Positions 1 through 8,926 of a stretch of 64,000 nt of DNA are shown here, piece after piece (positions within the stretch are counted from its first letter, which is position 1; every line of letters begins with the position of its first letter). The notes under the pieces were generated by a model. That model was not told the origin of the DNA and made no database searches. It was given only the letters and a program-made list of their open reading frames with translations. The position numbers and the translations under genes are program-made. This DNA is from Dorea formicigenerans (GTDB lineage Bacteria > Bacillota > Clostridia > Lachnospirales > Lachnospiraceae), in NCBI RefSeq assembly GCF_025150245.1, contig NZ_CP102279.1:1919423-1983422 (forward strand), read 5' to 3'.

Positions 1-1804
1 TATCTGTTTCATTTTCAATTGCTGATTCTTTCGATTCAAACGGCTCATGGGCACTTAAAATCATACCATAAGAATTATAGATCAGCGTATAACCTGCAAT
101 TCCGGTCTGTTTCTGATATGCTCTTGAAAATCCTCCATCGATAACAAATACTTTGCCTCCACATTTCATCGGATTTTCTCCGTTTTTGGATTTTACCGGC
201 ATATGACCATTGATGATATGACTAAAGGAATGCTCTAGTCCGAATTCTTTCAAAATACGGTCGACCACCTTATCATTTTCCAAAAAATCATAATAAGGAT
301 TCTTTTTCTCCTTGTGTGTCTCTTTTTCTGCCAGGAAATATCGCTCAAACGTTGCCATCTTGTCCTTACCGAACAGCGGTGAATTCTCACTGAGCCAGAT
401 ATACCACATCATATCCTTCCCACGCTTTCGTTCTTTCTCGTCAATGGCATAAAATCCCTTTCTCACATAGCTTTCCAGCACCTCATAAAGTGCCTTTCCT
501 TTGTAAGAACGCCCGTATATTTTTACTGACTTAAAACTTCCATCTTCATTCAGCGGAATACAACCGTGATACAACAAGTTGTTATTGTATACTTTGTATA
601 ATCCACCTTTACTTAAAAGGAAATGCATATGGCTCTGTAATTTTTCGCAGTTGACAAATGCCTGTGTCAGACGATCCAGCACCTCTTCTTCGGCTTCTGT
701 CAATGCATATGGCCGTTTTGGATCGATCGTCGGGAAATTTTTATCCAGAAGTTCATATGTTTTTCCATCCAACTCGATCAAACCATTTTCATAATCAATC
801 AGATGCAAAAGATTTCGGTGTTCCAGCTTAAATCCAGGATTTTTTTTGATAATCTGCCCTTCTATTTTAAACTGGATAATAGAAATCGCCTTATGCATCT
901 TCATGTTCAGCATTGTTTCGCTGGGATCATAGTCCGGATCATCCTTCAGTTCAAAGCAGCTGCATGGATCATCCCGATATGTGTTCAGTGCAAATGTAGC
1001 AAGCGGCAGGAGGTTAATTCCATAGCCATCCTCCAAAATCTCCAGATTTGCATATCTTGCACAGATGCGGACAACATTTGCAACACAGCCCTGTTGTCCT
1101 GCTGCCGCCCCCATCCAGAGCACGTCATGATTTCCCCATTGGATATCCATAGAATGATAACCCATCAGCTTGTCCATAATAATATGTGGTCCCGGCCCAC
1201 GATCATAAATATCTCCTACAATATGCAAATGATCTACAGTAAGTCTCTGGATCAATTCACTCAAAGCCACAATAAACTCTTCGGAACGTTTGATCCGGAT
1301 GATCGTATCTACAATAGAATTATAATAGGACTCCTTATCCATAACATCTGCTTTCTCTGTAATCAATTCCTCAATGACATAAGCAAATTCCGGAGGCAGA
1401 GCTTTTCTGACTTTAGATCTGGAATACTTACTTGAAGTCCGCTTGCAGATTTCAATCAGACGATACAACGTAATCTTATACCAGTCCTCCATATTTTCTT
1501 CTTTTTTCTTAATGAGCTCCATCTTCTCTCTTGGATAATAAATAAGAGTAGCAAGGGTCTTCTTATCCTTACTACTCATAGTATTTCCGAAGACTTCGTC
1601 AATTTTTCTACGAACTGCTCCCGATCCATTCTTAAGAACATGGGAAAATGCTTCATATTCCCCATGGATATCCGTAAGAAAATGTTCCGTCCCTTTTGGC
1701 AAATTTAAAATTGCCTGTAAGTTAATAATCTCTGTTGATGCCTTAGCAATGGTCGGATACAGTTGAGAAAGTCTCTCCAAATAACGTGCTTCTAAATCTT
1801 TCAT
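1..1804 (-). CDS. fbp: Class III fructose-1,6-bisphosphatase (3' end outside window)
   Basis: Hydrolyses fructose-1,6-bisphosphate to fructose-6-phosphate in cytoplasmic gluconeogenesis. My translation from the ATG at 1804 gives 601 open codons to the window edge. The family is usually about 640-670 residues, so only a short C-terminal piece is missing. Calcineurin-type metal motifs are visible: GDIYDRGPGPH and, shortly after, GNHD, plus a late NGHMP motif. The start is supported by AAAGGAGAGG just upstream. The gene lies 102 bp downstream of dapB on the same strand; an AT-rich inverted repeat at the dapB stop may separate the transcripts. The product name is firm; the metal-motif reading is direct from sequence. 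Confidence 0.95.
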   Translation of the reverse strand, partial: MKDLEARYLERLSQLYPTIAKASTEIINLQAILNLPKGTEHFLTDIHGEYEAFSHVLKNGSGAVRRKIDEVFGNTMSSKDKKTLATLIYYPREKMELIKKKEENMEDWYKITLYRLIEICKRTSSKYSRSKVRKALPPEFAYVIEELITEKADVMDKESYYNSIVDTIIRIKRSEEFIVALSELIQRLTVDHLHIVGDIYDRGPGPHIIMDKLMGYHSMDIQWGNHDVLWMGAAAGQQGCVANVVRICARYANLEILEDGYGINLLPLATFALNTYRDDPCSCFELKDDPDYDPSETMLNMKMHKAISIIQFKIEGQIIKKNPGFKLEHRNLLHLIDYENGLIELDGKTYELLDKNFPTIDPKRPYALTEAEEEVLDRLTQAFVNCEKLQSHMHFLLSKGGLYKVYNNNLLYHGCIPLNEDGSFKSVKIYGRSYKGKALYEVLESYVRKGFYAIDEKERKRGKDMMWYIWLSENSPLFGKDKMATFERYFLAEKETHKEKKNPYYDFLENDKVVDRILKEFGLEHSFSHIINGHMPVKSKNGENPMKCGGKVFVIDGGFSRAYQKQTGIAGYTLIYNSYGMILSAHEPFESKESAIENETD

Positions 1805-1906
1805 AACCTCTCCTTTATATAATATGGTTGTTTTTTCCAACTATAATATTTACGGATTGCTTTGTGCTTTGCATTCCTGCAATCTGCCCCAAGATTCCTC
1901 GTAATA

Positions 1907-2665
1907 TTATTTTAATATTACGTCTGACATATCGTATTTTCCTGCCTCTTTTCCGGCGAGGAATTTTGCAGCCTCTACAGCACCTTTTCCAAATACAGTT
2001 CTGGAGTATGCTGTATGTTTGAACTCAATCACTTCATCTATTCCTGCAAAGAGTACTTCGTGTTCCCCAACAATTGTACCTCCGCGCACGGCTGATATTC
2101 CAAGTTCTTTTTTATCACGTTTCTTTCTGACCTGACTTCTGTCATAGACATACTCGTACTGTCCATCTGCCGCCTCATTGATAGAATCTGCAAGAGCGAT
2201 TGCAGTTCCACTTGGGGCATCCAATTTCTGGTTGTGATGCTTCTCAACAATTTCAATATCATAACCTGCCGGAGACAATACTTTTGTCGCCTCTTTCAAA
2301 AGCTGCATCAAAAGATTGATTCCAAGTGACATATTAGCAGAACGAAGAACTGCTACCTTCTTGGATGCTTCTTCTACCTCCTGAAGCTGTTCCTCTGAAA
2401 GTCCTGTTGTGCAAAGAACAACAGGAATCTGTTTTTCTACGCAATAATCCAAAAGTCCGTCTACTGCCTTTGCATTTGAAAAGTCAATCACAACATCTGC
2501 TTCTACATCACACTTTTCGATACTATCGAACACTGGATATTCATTTGCAACTTCCGTATATGCATCCACTCCTGCCACAATCTCTACCTCTGCATCTTCT
2601 TTTGCAAGTGTAGTGATCGCACGTCCCATCTTGCCATTGCAGCCATGCATAATCGCACGTACCAT
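1907..2665 (-). CDS. dapB: 4-hydroxy-tetrahydrodipicolinate reductase
   Basis: Reduces 4-hydroxy-tetrahydrodipicolinate with NAD(P)H, the second committed step of the diaminopimelate/lysine branch that feeds peptidoglycan. The 252-residue length is normal for the short Firmicutes form. The N-terminus carries the dinucleotide-binding motif GCNGKMGRAI, and the substrate/catalytic region EKHHNQKLDAPSGTA lies near residue 150. It follows dapA on the same strand with a 100-bp gap that contains a strong hairpin, so the two enzymes of consecutive steps are probably an operon with partial termination between them. Confidence 0.97.
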   Translation of the reverse strand: MVRAIMHGCNGKMGRAITTLAKEDAEVEIVAGVDAYTEVANEYPVFDSIEKCDVEADVVIDFSNAKAVDGLLDYCVEKQIPVVLCTTGLSEEQLQEVEEASKKVAVLRSANMSLGINLLMQLLKEATKVLSPAGYDIEIVEKHHNQKLDAPSGTAIALADSINEAADGQYEYVYDRSQVRKKRDKKELGISAVRGGTIVGEHEVLFAGIDEVIEFKHTAYSRTVFGKGAVEAAKFLAGKEAGKYDMSDVILK

Positions 2666-2698
2666 AATATTTTTCCTCCTTGTCTTTTTACATGACAG

Positions 2699-2726
2699 AA
2701 AAGGATATCACCCGGGATATCCTTTT
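2699..2726 (-). terminator. Hairpin between dapA and dapB
   Basis: AAAAGGATATC at 2699-2709 pairs perfectly with GATATCCTTTT at 2716-2726 around a 6-nt loop. The stem itself ends in a T run when read on either strand. It lies between two genes of one pathway, so it may act as a partial terminator or as an mRNA-stability element. Confidence 0.6.
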
Positions 2727-2765
2727 ATCTGTAATTATCATTCCTACTGCCATTCTTAAAAATCT

Positions 2766-3662
2766 CTATGCCAGCTCAATTCCAAAACCCTTCATGGCCT
2801 GTGCAAGTGCTTTTGTGTGTTCTGGTGAAAGTTCAGTTAATGGCATGCGAAGCGGTCCGCAGTCTTTTCCCATAAGTTCCATTGCTTTCTTAACAGGAAT
2901 CGGATTTACTTCACAGAAAAGCTTCTCAATAAGCGGAATTGCTTTTAACTGAAGATCCAGACTTCCTTTCACATCTCCCTCAAAAAACTTCGCACAGATA
3001 TCATGCGTCTCCTTTGGAGCTACATTAGAAAGAACCGAAATCACTCCCTTTGCTCCCAGAGAAAGTAATGGTACGATTTGATCATCATTTCCCGAGTACA
3101 GATCAATGTTACCATCTGTCAGAGACATGATCTTTGCAACCTGGGAAATATTTCCAGATGCCTCTTTTACACCTACAATATTGTCAACATTCTTTACAAG
3201 TTCTGCCACAGTTGCCGGCTCAATATTACAGCCTGTTCTACTTGCAACACTATACATAATAATTGGTGCCTTCGCTTCTTTTGCTACAGCTTCATAATGT
3301 GCGATCAGTCCTGCCTGTGTGGCCTTATTATAATAAGGTGTAACAAGAAGTAATCCGTCTGCACCATAATCTGCTGCCTCCTTAGACATATCAATTGCTG
3401 TACGTGTACAATTAGAACCTGTACCTGCAATAACTGGAATTCTGCCTTTCACTCTGTCAATTGCAAACTTTACGCACTGCATATGTTCTTCTTCTGTCAT
3501 TGTTGCAGACTCGCCAGTTGTTCCACAGATTACAATACAATCTGTTCCATTATTACAGTGGTAATCAAGCAGTGCATCTAACTTATCATAATTAATACTT
3601 CTTTCTTCATCATCATTAAATGGTGTGACAATTGCCACTCCAGCTCCAGTAAATATAGCCAT
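2766..3662 (-). CDS. dapA: 4-hydroxy-tetrahydrodipicolinate synthase
   Basis: Condenses pyruvate with aspartate semialdehyde, the entry step of lysine/diaminopimelate synthesis. It has 298 residues, normal for the TIM-barrel family. Motifs seen are CGTTGESATM near residue 46 (pyruvate/substrate pocket) and GVKEASGN near residue 160, which carries the Schiff-base lysine. A perfect TTGACA -35 box lies upstream. I see no lysine riboswitch: the leader is too short and lacks the conserved core. dapB follows on the same strand. Confidence 0.97.
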   Translation of the reverse strand: MAIFTGAGVAIVTPFNDDEERSINYDKLDALLDYHCNNGTDCIVICGTTGESATMTEEEHMQCVKFAIDRVKGRIPVIAGTGSNCTRTAIDMSKEAADYGADGLLLVTPYYNKATQAGLIAHYEAVAKEAKAPIIMYSVASRTGCNIEPATVAELVKNVDNIVGVKEASGNISQVAKIMSLTDGNIDLYSGNDDQIVPLLSLGAKGVISVLSNVAPKETHDICAKFFEGDVKGSLDLQLKAIPLIEKLFCEVNPIPVKKAMELMGKDCGPLRMPLTELSPEHTKALAQAMKGFGIELA

Positions 3663-3723
3663 CGTACTCCTCCTGACTTTTCATGTGCTTTAAATTATCT
3701 GTCATGATTCATTATTAATTGAA

Positions 3724-3752
3724 ATTTTAGCATCATTATCAAGGGATGTCAA
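3724..3752 (-). promoter_or_regulatory. Sigma-A promoter of dapA
   Basis: On the minus strand TTGACA (3747-3752) is followed by a 17-nt spacer and TAAAAT (3724-3729). The -35 box is consensus and the -10 box has one mismatch. It lies about 60 bp upstream of the dapA start. Confidence 0.75.
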
Positions 3753-3803
3753 TGAAAGACTATACTTCTAAACAAGTTGCGAACATTCTGACCTACCCAT
3801 TTT

Positions 3804-4433
3804 TTATATTTCCACACATTCCAGTTTACTTACAGATACCTCATACGCGGTTCTCTCTTCCGTCAGCGTATCCGATAACTTCTTTATATAAGTACGACTC
3901 TGTATTCTGCCTATGATCTGAACATGCTCTCCTACTTCAAATGCAGAAGCATATCTTGCATTTCTTCCCCAGCAGATACATGGTATGTAATCTGATTTTC
4001 CATATGGTCTGTTCACCGCCAGCAAAAGGTCAGCGATTTCTCTCCCAAGTGGAGTTTTCCGATAGACCGGAAGTTTACAGATATAGCCGTCCAGGAAAAT
4101 GCTATTCGTCTTCGCTCCATCCAGTTCTTCATCAATAAACTCCAACTCTCTTACAAATACAGATAATACAAGCCGATTTTTTTGCTCTTCATGTCTGTTA
4201 TAAGACCGGAACTGACCATTCACCATAATATACTCACCTGTATAATCTCTTGTCACATCAATCAGACGCTCCGAAATCATCAGTGGAATCCGGTCTTCCG
4301 AGTTGCTCAGACGCTTCACCTTTACCTCTACCATATAAAATCCTTCCCCGAATACCTCATGGCTGAAAGTAAAATCTGAAACAATCTCTCCCATAATCGT
4401 CACCTGGTTATTTTCAATAATCTTATCTGACAT
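3804..4433 (-). CDS. SSB-like protein with two OB-fold-like halves
   Basis: A 209-residue protein related to single-stranded DNA-binding proteins. Each half looks like an OB-fold unit: residues about 8-95 (NQVTIMGEIVSDFTFSH) and about 105-205 (NSIFLDGYICKLPVYRKTP, then CICWGRNARYA and GEHVQIIGRIQSRTY). The second half fits the SSB pattern closely. It lacks the acidic C-terminal tip of replicative SSB, so it is probably not the main replication SSB. It is transcribed divergently from typA. Likely role is DNA binding in replication or repair; the exact role is unknown. Confidence 0.75.
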   Translation of the reverse strand: MSDKIIENNQVTIMGEIVSDFTFSHEVFGEGFYMVEVKVKRLSNSEDRIPLMISERLIDVTRDYTGEYIMVNGQFRSYNRHEEQKNRLVLSVFVRELEFIDEELDGAKTNSIFLDGYICKLPVYRKTPLGREIADLLLAVNRPYGKSDYIPCICWGRNARYASAFEVGEHVQIIGRIQSRTYIKKLSDTLTEERTAYEVSVSKLECVEI

Positions 4434-4526
4434 AATTTTAAGTTCTCCTTCCTCTAAAACGTATTTCCTATGGTCTTTAATAACCTATGCTTAAAGTACA
4501 GAATTTAGAACAACTTTTTTAAACTC

Positions 4527-4554
4527 TTGTAAAATTTCAAAAATGTGGTAGACT
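4527..4554 (+). promoter_or_regulatory. Probable promoter of typA
   Basis: TTGTAA (4527-4532), a 16-nt spacer and TAGACT (4549-4554) lie 68 bp upstream of the chosen typA start. The match is moderate. Confidence 0.5.
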
Positions 4555-4621
4555 AATAAAGTTGTATATATTAAATTAGAAGTGTTTACAAGTGAAGATT
4601 CAAAGAAAAGGATGTTATAAA

Positions 4622-6448
4622 ATGAAGACAAAACGCGAAGATGTAAGAAATATCGCAATTATCGCCCATGTTGACCACGGTAAAACGACACTGGTAGATG
4701 AATTATTAAAGCAAAGCGGCGTATTCCGTGAAAATCAGGCCGTTGAGGAACGTGTCATGGATTCCAATGATATTGAAAGAGAACGTGGAATCACTATTCT
4801 TTCTAAAAATACTGCCGTTACTTATAATGGGGTAAAGATTAATATCATTGACACACCTGGACATGCTGATTTCGGCGGCGAAGTAGAACGTGTCCTTAAA
4901 ATGGTAAACGGAGTTATCCTCGTAGTTGATGCATTTGAAGGTGCTATGCCACAGACAAAGTTCGTTCTCAGAAAAGCAATGGAATTAAAACTTCCTGTTA
5001 TTGTATGCATCAACAAAATCGATCGGCCAGAAGCAAGAGCTGAGTCTGTTATCGATGAAGTTCTGGAACTTCTCATTGATCTTGGTGCATCGGATGAGCA
5101 GCTTGACTGTCCGTTCGTATATGCTTCTGCAAAAGCTGGTGTTGCTGCTTTAGAGCTGACAGATGACATGAAAGATATGAAACCACTGTTTGATACAATC
5201 TTAGACTACATTCCTGCACCGGAAGGCGACCCGGAAGCTCCGACTCAGGTTCTTATCAGTACAATTGATTACAATGAGTATGTAGGACGTATCGGTGTTG
5301 GTAAAGTAGATAACGGTACGATTGCAGTGAACCAGGATATGGTTGTTGTCAACCATCATGATCCGGACAAACAGCAGAAAGTTAAAATCAGTAAGCTCTA
5401 CGAATTCGATGGTCTGAAAAAAGTAGAAGTAAAAGAAGCAACCATCGGTTCCATTGTAGCAATTTCCGGTATTTCCGACATTTCCATCGGAGATACACTC
5501 TGCTCTCCTGAAAATCCGGTAGCCATTCCGTTCCAGAAGATTTCAGAGCCTACGATTTCCATGGACTTCATGGTAAATGACAGCCCATTTGCCGGACAGG
5601 AAGGAAAATTTGTGACTTCCCGTCACCTGCGTGACCGTCTGATGCGTGAGCTGAATACAGATGTCAGCCTTCGTGTCGAAGATACAGAGAACATGGATTC
5701 TTTCAAAGTTTCTGGTCGTGGCGAACTTCACCTTTCTGTTCTTATTGAGAATATGAGACGTGAAGGATACGAATTTGCTGTCAGCAAGGCAGAAGTTCTT
5801 TATAAGAAAGATGAAAATGGTAAGCTCTTAGAGCCTATGGAGATTGCATACATCGATGTACCAGACGAATTTACTGGTGTTGTCATCGAGAAACTGAGCC
5901 AGAGAAAAGGCGAACTTCAGACGATGGGTGCCGGAAATGGCGGATATACCCGTCTTGAGTTCCGTATTCCTTCCCGTGGACTCATTGGATACCGTGGAGA
6001 TTTCATGACTGATACAAAGGGAAATGGAATCATGAACACAGCATTTGACGGCTACGCACCATACAAAGGTGATATTCAGTATCGAAAACAGGGATCTCTG
6101 ATCGCATTTGAGACTGGAGAATCTGTAACTTACGGACTTTATATTGCCCAGGAGCGTGGACAGTTATTCATTGGAGCAGGTGAAAAAGTTTACTCCGGTA
6201 TGGTCATCGGACAGAATGCAAAGACAGATGATATCGAGATTAATGTCTGCAAGACAAAACATCTTACAAACACTCGTTCTTCCAGTGCAGATGAGGCTCT
6301 CCGCCTGACACCTCCGCGAGTATTAAGTCTGGAGCAGGCAATCGATTTTATCGACACTGACGAGCTTCTGGAAGTTACACCAGACAATTTGAGAATCCGC
6401 AAGAAAATTCTGGATCCTAAGATGAGAAAAAGAAGCAACCTGAAATAA
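4622..6448 (+). CDS. typA: Ribosome-associated GTPase TypA/BipA
   Basis: A translational GTPase that binds the 70S ribosome and supports growth under stress and late 50S assembly. The protein starts MKTKREDVRNIAIIAHVDHG; the G1 motif is AHVDHGKT, G2 lies in RERGIT, G3 is DTPGHADF and G4 is NKID, in the EF-G order. C-terminal EF-G-like domains follow. From this ATG it has 608 residues, the usual size. An upstream in-frame GTG at 4592 would add ten residues, but AAAGGA sits 10 bp before 4622, so I prefer 4622. A hairpin terminator follows the stop. Confidence 0.96.
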   Translation: MKTKREDVRNIAIIAHVDHGKTTLVDELLKQSGVFRENQAVEERVMDSNDIERERGITILSKNTAVTYNGVKINIIDTPGHADFGGEVERVLKMVNGVILVVDAFEGAMPQTKFVLRKAMELKLPVIVCINKIDRPEARAESVIDEVLELLIDLGASDEQLDCPFVYASAKAGVAALELTDDMKDMKPLFDTILDYIPAPEGDPEAPTQVLISTIDYNEYVGRIGVGKVDNGTIAVNQDMVVVNHHDPDKQQKVKISKLYEFDGLKKVEVKEATIGSIVAISGISDISIGDTLCSPENPVAIPFQKISEPTISMDFMVNDSPFAGQEGKFVTSRHLRDRLMRELNTDVSLRVEDTENMDSFKVSGRGELHLSVLIENMRREGYEFAVSKAEVLYKKDENGKLLEPMEIAYIDVPDEFTGVVIEKLSQRKGELQTMGAGNGGYTRLEFRIPSRGLIGYRGDFMTDTKGNGIMNTAFDGYAPYKGDIQYRKQGSLIAFETGESVTYGLYIAQERGQLFIGAGEKVYSGMVIGQNAKTDDIEINVCKTKHLTNTRSSSADEALRLTPPRVLSLEQAIDFIDTDELLEVTPDNLRIRKKILDPKMRKRSNLK

Positions 6449-6472
6449 TAAAATACTATTCAAGACTTGAAG

Positions 6473-6507
6473 CTGTCCGTATACATTTTTGTTGCGGACA
6501 GTTTTTT
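6473..6507 (+). terminator. Rho-independent terminator of typA
   Basis: CTGTCCG (6473-6479) pairs with CGGACAG (6495-6501) and is followed directly by six T (6502-6507). Confidence 0.85.
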
Positions 6508-6559
6508 GAATCTTTTGACCGTGTTCTTCATATTTTCTACATCCTTTCCAAATTCTATA

Positions 6560-6588
6560 TTGGCAAGACTACTCCGATACTTTATACT
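6560..6588 (+). promoter_or_regulatory. Sigma-A promoter of the small membrane protein gene
   Basis: TTGGCA (6560-6565), a 17-nt spacer and TATACT (6583-6588), 59 bp upstream of the ATG at 6647. Confidence 0.65.
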
Positions 6589-6646
6589 CTATATTGTAGA
6601 TTTTTACTACTTACTTATTACTAATTCCCAAGGAGACAAAAAACAT

Positions 6647-7258
6647 ATGAAAGAATCTATATCTGTATTTTTAAAACGGCTGTCTGATATTTTGGAATTT
6701 GTTATTTCATTTATATTGACCGCCGGTATTATCTTATTGTGTCTGCGTGTAGCCGGTGCGATTTACAAAATTCCAGATTTAAATGTCTGGCCTAACTACG
6801 AAGATCTTCTGGAAACTTGCTTCAATCTGATCATCGGTGTCGAGCTTATTAAAATGATGTACTCTCACTCCCCACAGACAGTTTTCGAAGTTCTCTTATT
6901 TGCAATTGCAAGACAAATCATCATCGATCATTCTTCCATCTGGAGCAGTCTTGTCGGTGTCTGCGCAATCGCTGTATTATTTGCCACACGTAAATTCTTA
7001 TTCTGTAATTTTGATGATGCTGACAAATACATCTTCCACGCATCTGCAAAAGCAAAAAATATTGCCAGGCTTCTTTCCATTGACCTTCCGTATTCAGGAA
7101 ACGATACACTGGAAGAGGTGATGCTTGATCAGTTAAAAAAAGAAAATATAAATAACGAGATCGGAGCCTGTGTTTTCTTCAAAAGCTTCGGTCTACGCAT
7201 CGCAAAAAAATCTGATGGAAAAATTTCAAGAATTGAAGTAATACGTGCTATACATTAA
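6647..7258 (+). CDS. PsiE-like membrane protein with C-terminal transporter-associated-like domain
   Basis: A 203-residue protein of uncertain function. Residues about 15-40 and further hydrophobic stretches (about 60-80, 85-125) form a small multi-helix membrane domain resembling the PsiE (phosphate-starvation-inducible) family. The soluble C-terminus from about residue 130 ends in a short beta-rich part (GACVFFKSFGLRIAKK) like the domain at the end of CorC/HlyC-type transporters. The start at 6647 is chosen because AAGGAG lies 12 bp upstream; the frame stays open further 5' but that stretch contains the typA terminator and the promoter. The family call is inference. Confidence 0.7.
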   Translation: MKESISVFLKRLSDILEFVISFILTAGIILLCLRVAGAIYKIPDLNVWPNYEDLLETCFNLIIGVELIKMMYSHSPQTVFEVLLFAIARQIIIDHSSIWSSLVGVCAIAVLFATRKFLFCNFDDADKYIFHASAKAKNIARLLSIDLPYSGNDTLEEVMLDQLKKENINNEIGACVFFKSFGLRIAKKSDGKISRIEVIRAIH

Positions 7259-7268
7259 CAACAAAACG

Positions 7269-7277
7269 TGCTATACT
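7269..7277 (+). promoter_or_regulatory. Possible extended -10 promoter of hpf
   Basis: TGCTATACT (7269-7277) has the TGN extension next to a TATACT -10 box, 84 bp before the hpf start. The -35 region is weak. Confidence 0.45.
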
Positions 7278-7360
7278 ATATCTATCAGATAGATTACCGT
7301 TCTGGCCACCAACTGTCAGATATTAACGTCTGAAAAAACGTAGCAAAGGAGTTGGACAAT

Positions 7361-7894
7361 ATGAAATTCATTATTATTGGAAAGAACATTGACGTAACAC
7401 CAGGATTAAAAGATGCTGTAGAGAGCAAATTAGGAAAATTACAGCGTTACTTCACACCTGACACAGAGATTCATGTAACACTCAGCGTTCAGAAAGAACA
7501 TCAGAAGATTGAGGTTACAATCCCTGTAAAAGGCAACATCATTCGTTCCGAGCAGGAAAGCGACGATATGTATGTATCCATCGACCTAGTAGAAGAAGTC
7601 ATCGAGCGTCAGCTCAGAAAATATAAAAACAAACTGGTAGCAAAGAATCAGGAAGGTAACAACTTCAGCAAGACTCTTTTTGAGACAGAAGAGTCAATTG
7701 AAGACGATGAAGTAAAAATTGTCCGCACAAAAAGATTCGGAATCAAACCAATGTATCCAGAAGACGCATGCGTACAGATGGAATTACTTGGACATAACTT
7801 CTTTGTATTCTTCAATGCTGAGAATGAAGAAGTTAACGTAGTATATAAGAGAAAAGATGGATCTTTCGGATTAATCGAACCAGAATTCTCATAA
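7361..7894 (+). CDS. hpf: Long-form ribosome hibernation promoting factor
   Basis: Binds the 30S subunit and dimerises ribosomes to 100S in stationary phase. It has 177 residues, the long HPF form of Gram-positive bacteria. The N-terminal S30AE domain (about 1-100) starts MKFIIIGKNIDVTPGLKDAV. After an acidic linker, the C-terminal dimerisation domain (about 120-177) carries the typical KRFGIKPMYPEDACVQMELL and ends GSFGLIEPE. ATG 7361 has AAAGGAG 8 bp upstream; a TTG at 7352 is less likely. A long terminator hairpin follows. Confidence 0.96.
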   Translation: MKFIIIGKNIDVTPGLKDAVESKLGKLQRYFTPDTEIHVTLSVQKEHQKIEVTIPVKGNIIRSEQESDDMYVSIDLVEEVIERQLRKYKNKLVAKNQEGNNFSKTLFETEESIEDDEVKIVRTKRFGIKPMYPEDACVQMELLGHNFFVFFNAENEEVNVVYKRKDGSFGLIEPEFS

Positions 7895-7914
7895 AGCAAC
7901 AAGCAAGACATGGA

Positions 7915-7970
7915 AATAACAAGAACGACCGGAGAGTGTTTACATTCTCCGGTCGTTCTTGTTATTTTTA
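7915..7970 (+). terminator. Terminator of hpf, very long perfect stem
   Basis: A 21-bp perfect stem (arm 7915-7935, arm 7946-7966, core GAACGACCGGAGA) with a 10-nt loop, then a T-rich run. It is nested inside a second 16-bp inverted repeat (7894-7909 with 8018-8034). Confidence 0.85.
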
Positions 7971-8065
7971 TGTATGGCGACTGCCATGGCCGAGAGGCTG
8001 CGTCGCGGCATCGAGGCTCTTGCTTGTTGCTTTTTTCTGTATGGCGACTGCCATGGCCGAGAGGC
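7971..8065. repeat. 28-bp direct repeat pair downstream of hpf
   Basis: The 28-bp unit at 7971-7998 (containing GGCGACTGCCATGGCCGAGA) recurs exactly at 8038-8065. Between the copies lies one arm of an inverted repeat AAGCAACAAGCAAGA / TCTTGCTTGTTGCTT whose other arm (7894-7909) is on the far side of the hpf terminator. The arrangement looks like a small palindromic intergenic element. No good ORF spans it. Confidence 0.7.
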
Positions 8066-8086
8066 AGCATCGCAGAAGCTTTGCTC

Positions 8087-8740
8087 TTACGCCACTATCT
8101 GCGGCTCCCCATCAATCTGTGCGAACCAGCACTCATCGCCTTCTTCCATTTTTACTCTTCCATTAGTTCCTTCTGTAATCTCTGCTTCCACAGTCTTTAC
8201 CTCTCCCAAAGGCAATAAAACACTTAATTCTACATTTTCCGTATAAATACTGTCAATCAGCTTGATTCCACGTTGTCCCAAAATATACTGCACTTTTCCA
8301 AGACCATTATAATCTGTCTTAATATTCAGTTTAAGCCCCCGGATTCTGGTTATAATTACAGATGCACGGATTCCCGCCTGTGTAGAAGAAGAATAAGCTC
8401 TTACAAGCCCTCCGGTTCCAAGAAGTGTTCCTCCAAAGTAGCGGGTCACAACAACTACTATATTACGGATTTCTTCCCCAAGAAGAACATCCAGCATAGG
8501 TTTTCCGGCAGTGCCGCCAGGTTCTCCGTCATCACTGCATCTTGCAAGCTGTCCTCTCTCTCCGATGACATACGCAAAACAGTTATGTCTCGCATCCCAA
8601 TATTTTTTCTTCATTGCTTCTATAAAAGCAAGTGCTTCTTCTTCGCTTTCTACCGGAGCAACTGTCGCAATAAATCTGGACTTTTTTTCTATAATTTCAT
8701 CCTGTCCACCTTTATACACAACTTTATATTTATCCAACAT
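8087..8740 (-). CDS. YigZ/IMPACT family protein
   Basis: A 217-residue member of the YigZ (UPF0029, IMPACT) family. The conserved core begins with EKKSRFIATVAPVESEEEA near residue 20, then YWDARHNCFAYVIG, DDGEPGGTAGKP and VTRYFGGTLLGTGGLVRAY, which together are diagnostic. The eukaryotic relative regulates the GCN2 kinase; the bacterial function is not settled. I choose the ATG at 8740 because AAGGGAG lies 10 bp upstream; an in-frame ATG at 8767 has no such site. The gene is convergent with hpf. Confidence 0.9.
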   Translation of the reverse strand: MLDKYKVVYKGGQDEIIEKKSRFIATVAPVESEEEALAFIEAMKKKYWDARHNCFAYVIGERGQLARCSDDGEPGGTAGKPMLDVLLGEEIRNIVVVVTRYFGGTLLGTGGLVRAYSSSTQAGIRASVIITRIRGLKLNIKTDYNGLGKVQYILGQRGIKLIDSIYTENVELSVLLPLGEVKTVEAEITEGTNGRVKMEEGDECWFAQIDGEPQIVA

Positions 8741-8890
8741 ATTTACATAACTCCCTTGATTTTCCATTCATACATATTACGCTTAAGAAGTCTTTTTTTA
8801 CTTCCTACCACATTACTATATCAAACTTCTTAAGATTTTCCATAGAAAATATGAAGTTTTCATTTTTTTCTTTATTTCAAATAGCTAATT

Positions 8891-8899
8891 TGCTATAAT
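8891..8899 (+). promoter_or_regulatory. Extended -10 promoter of the class A PBP gene
   Basis: TGCTATAAT (8891-8899) joins a TGN extension to a consensus -10 box, 28 bp before the start codon. Confidence 0.6.
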
Positions 8900-8926
8900 A
8901 ACCTGGTATAAAGGAGGCATATACGC

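Noticed and set aside
3663-3803. Lysine riboswitch before dapA
   Set aside because: The leader after the promoter is only about 55 nt long and has none of the conserved L-box parts.
7936-8246. Short plus-strand ORFs across the repeat region after hpf
   Set aside because: They run through the terminator stem and direct repeats, overlap the YigZ gene on the other strand and have no ribosome binding sites.
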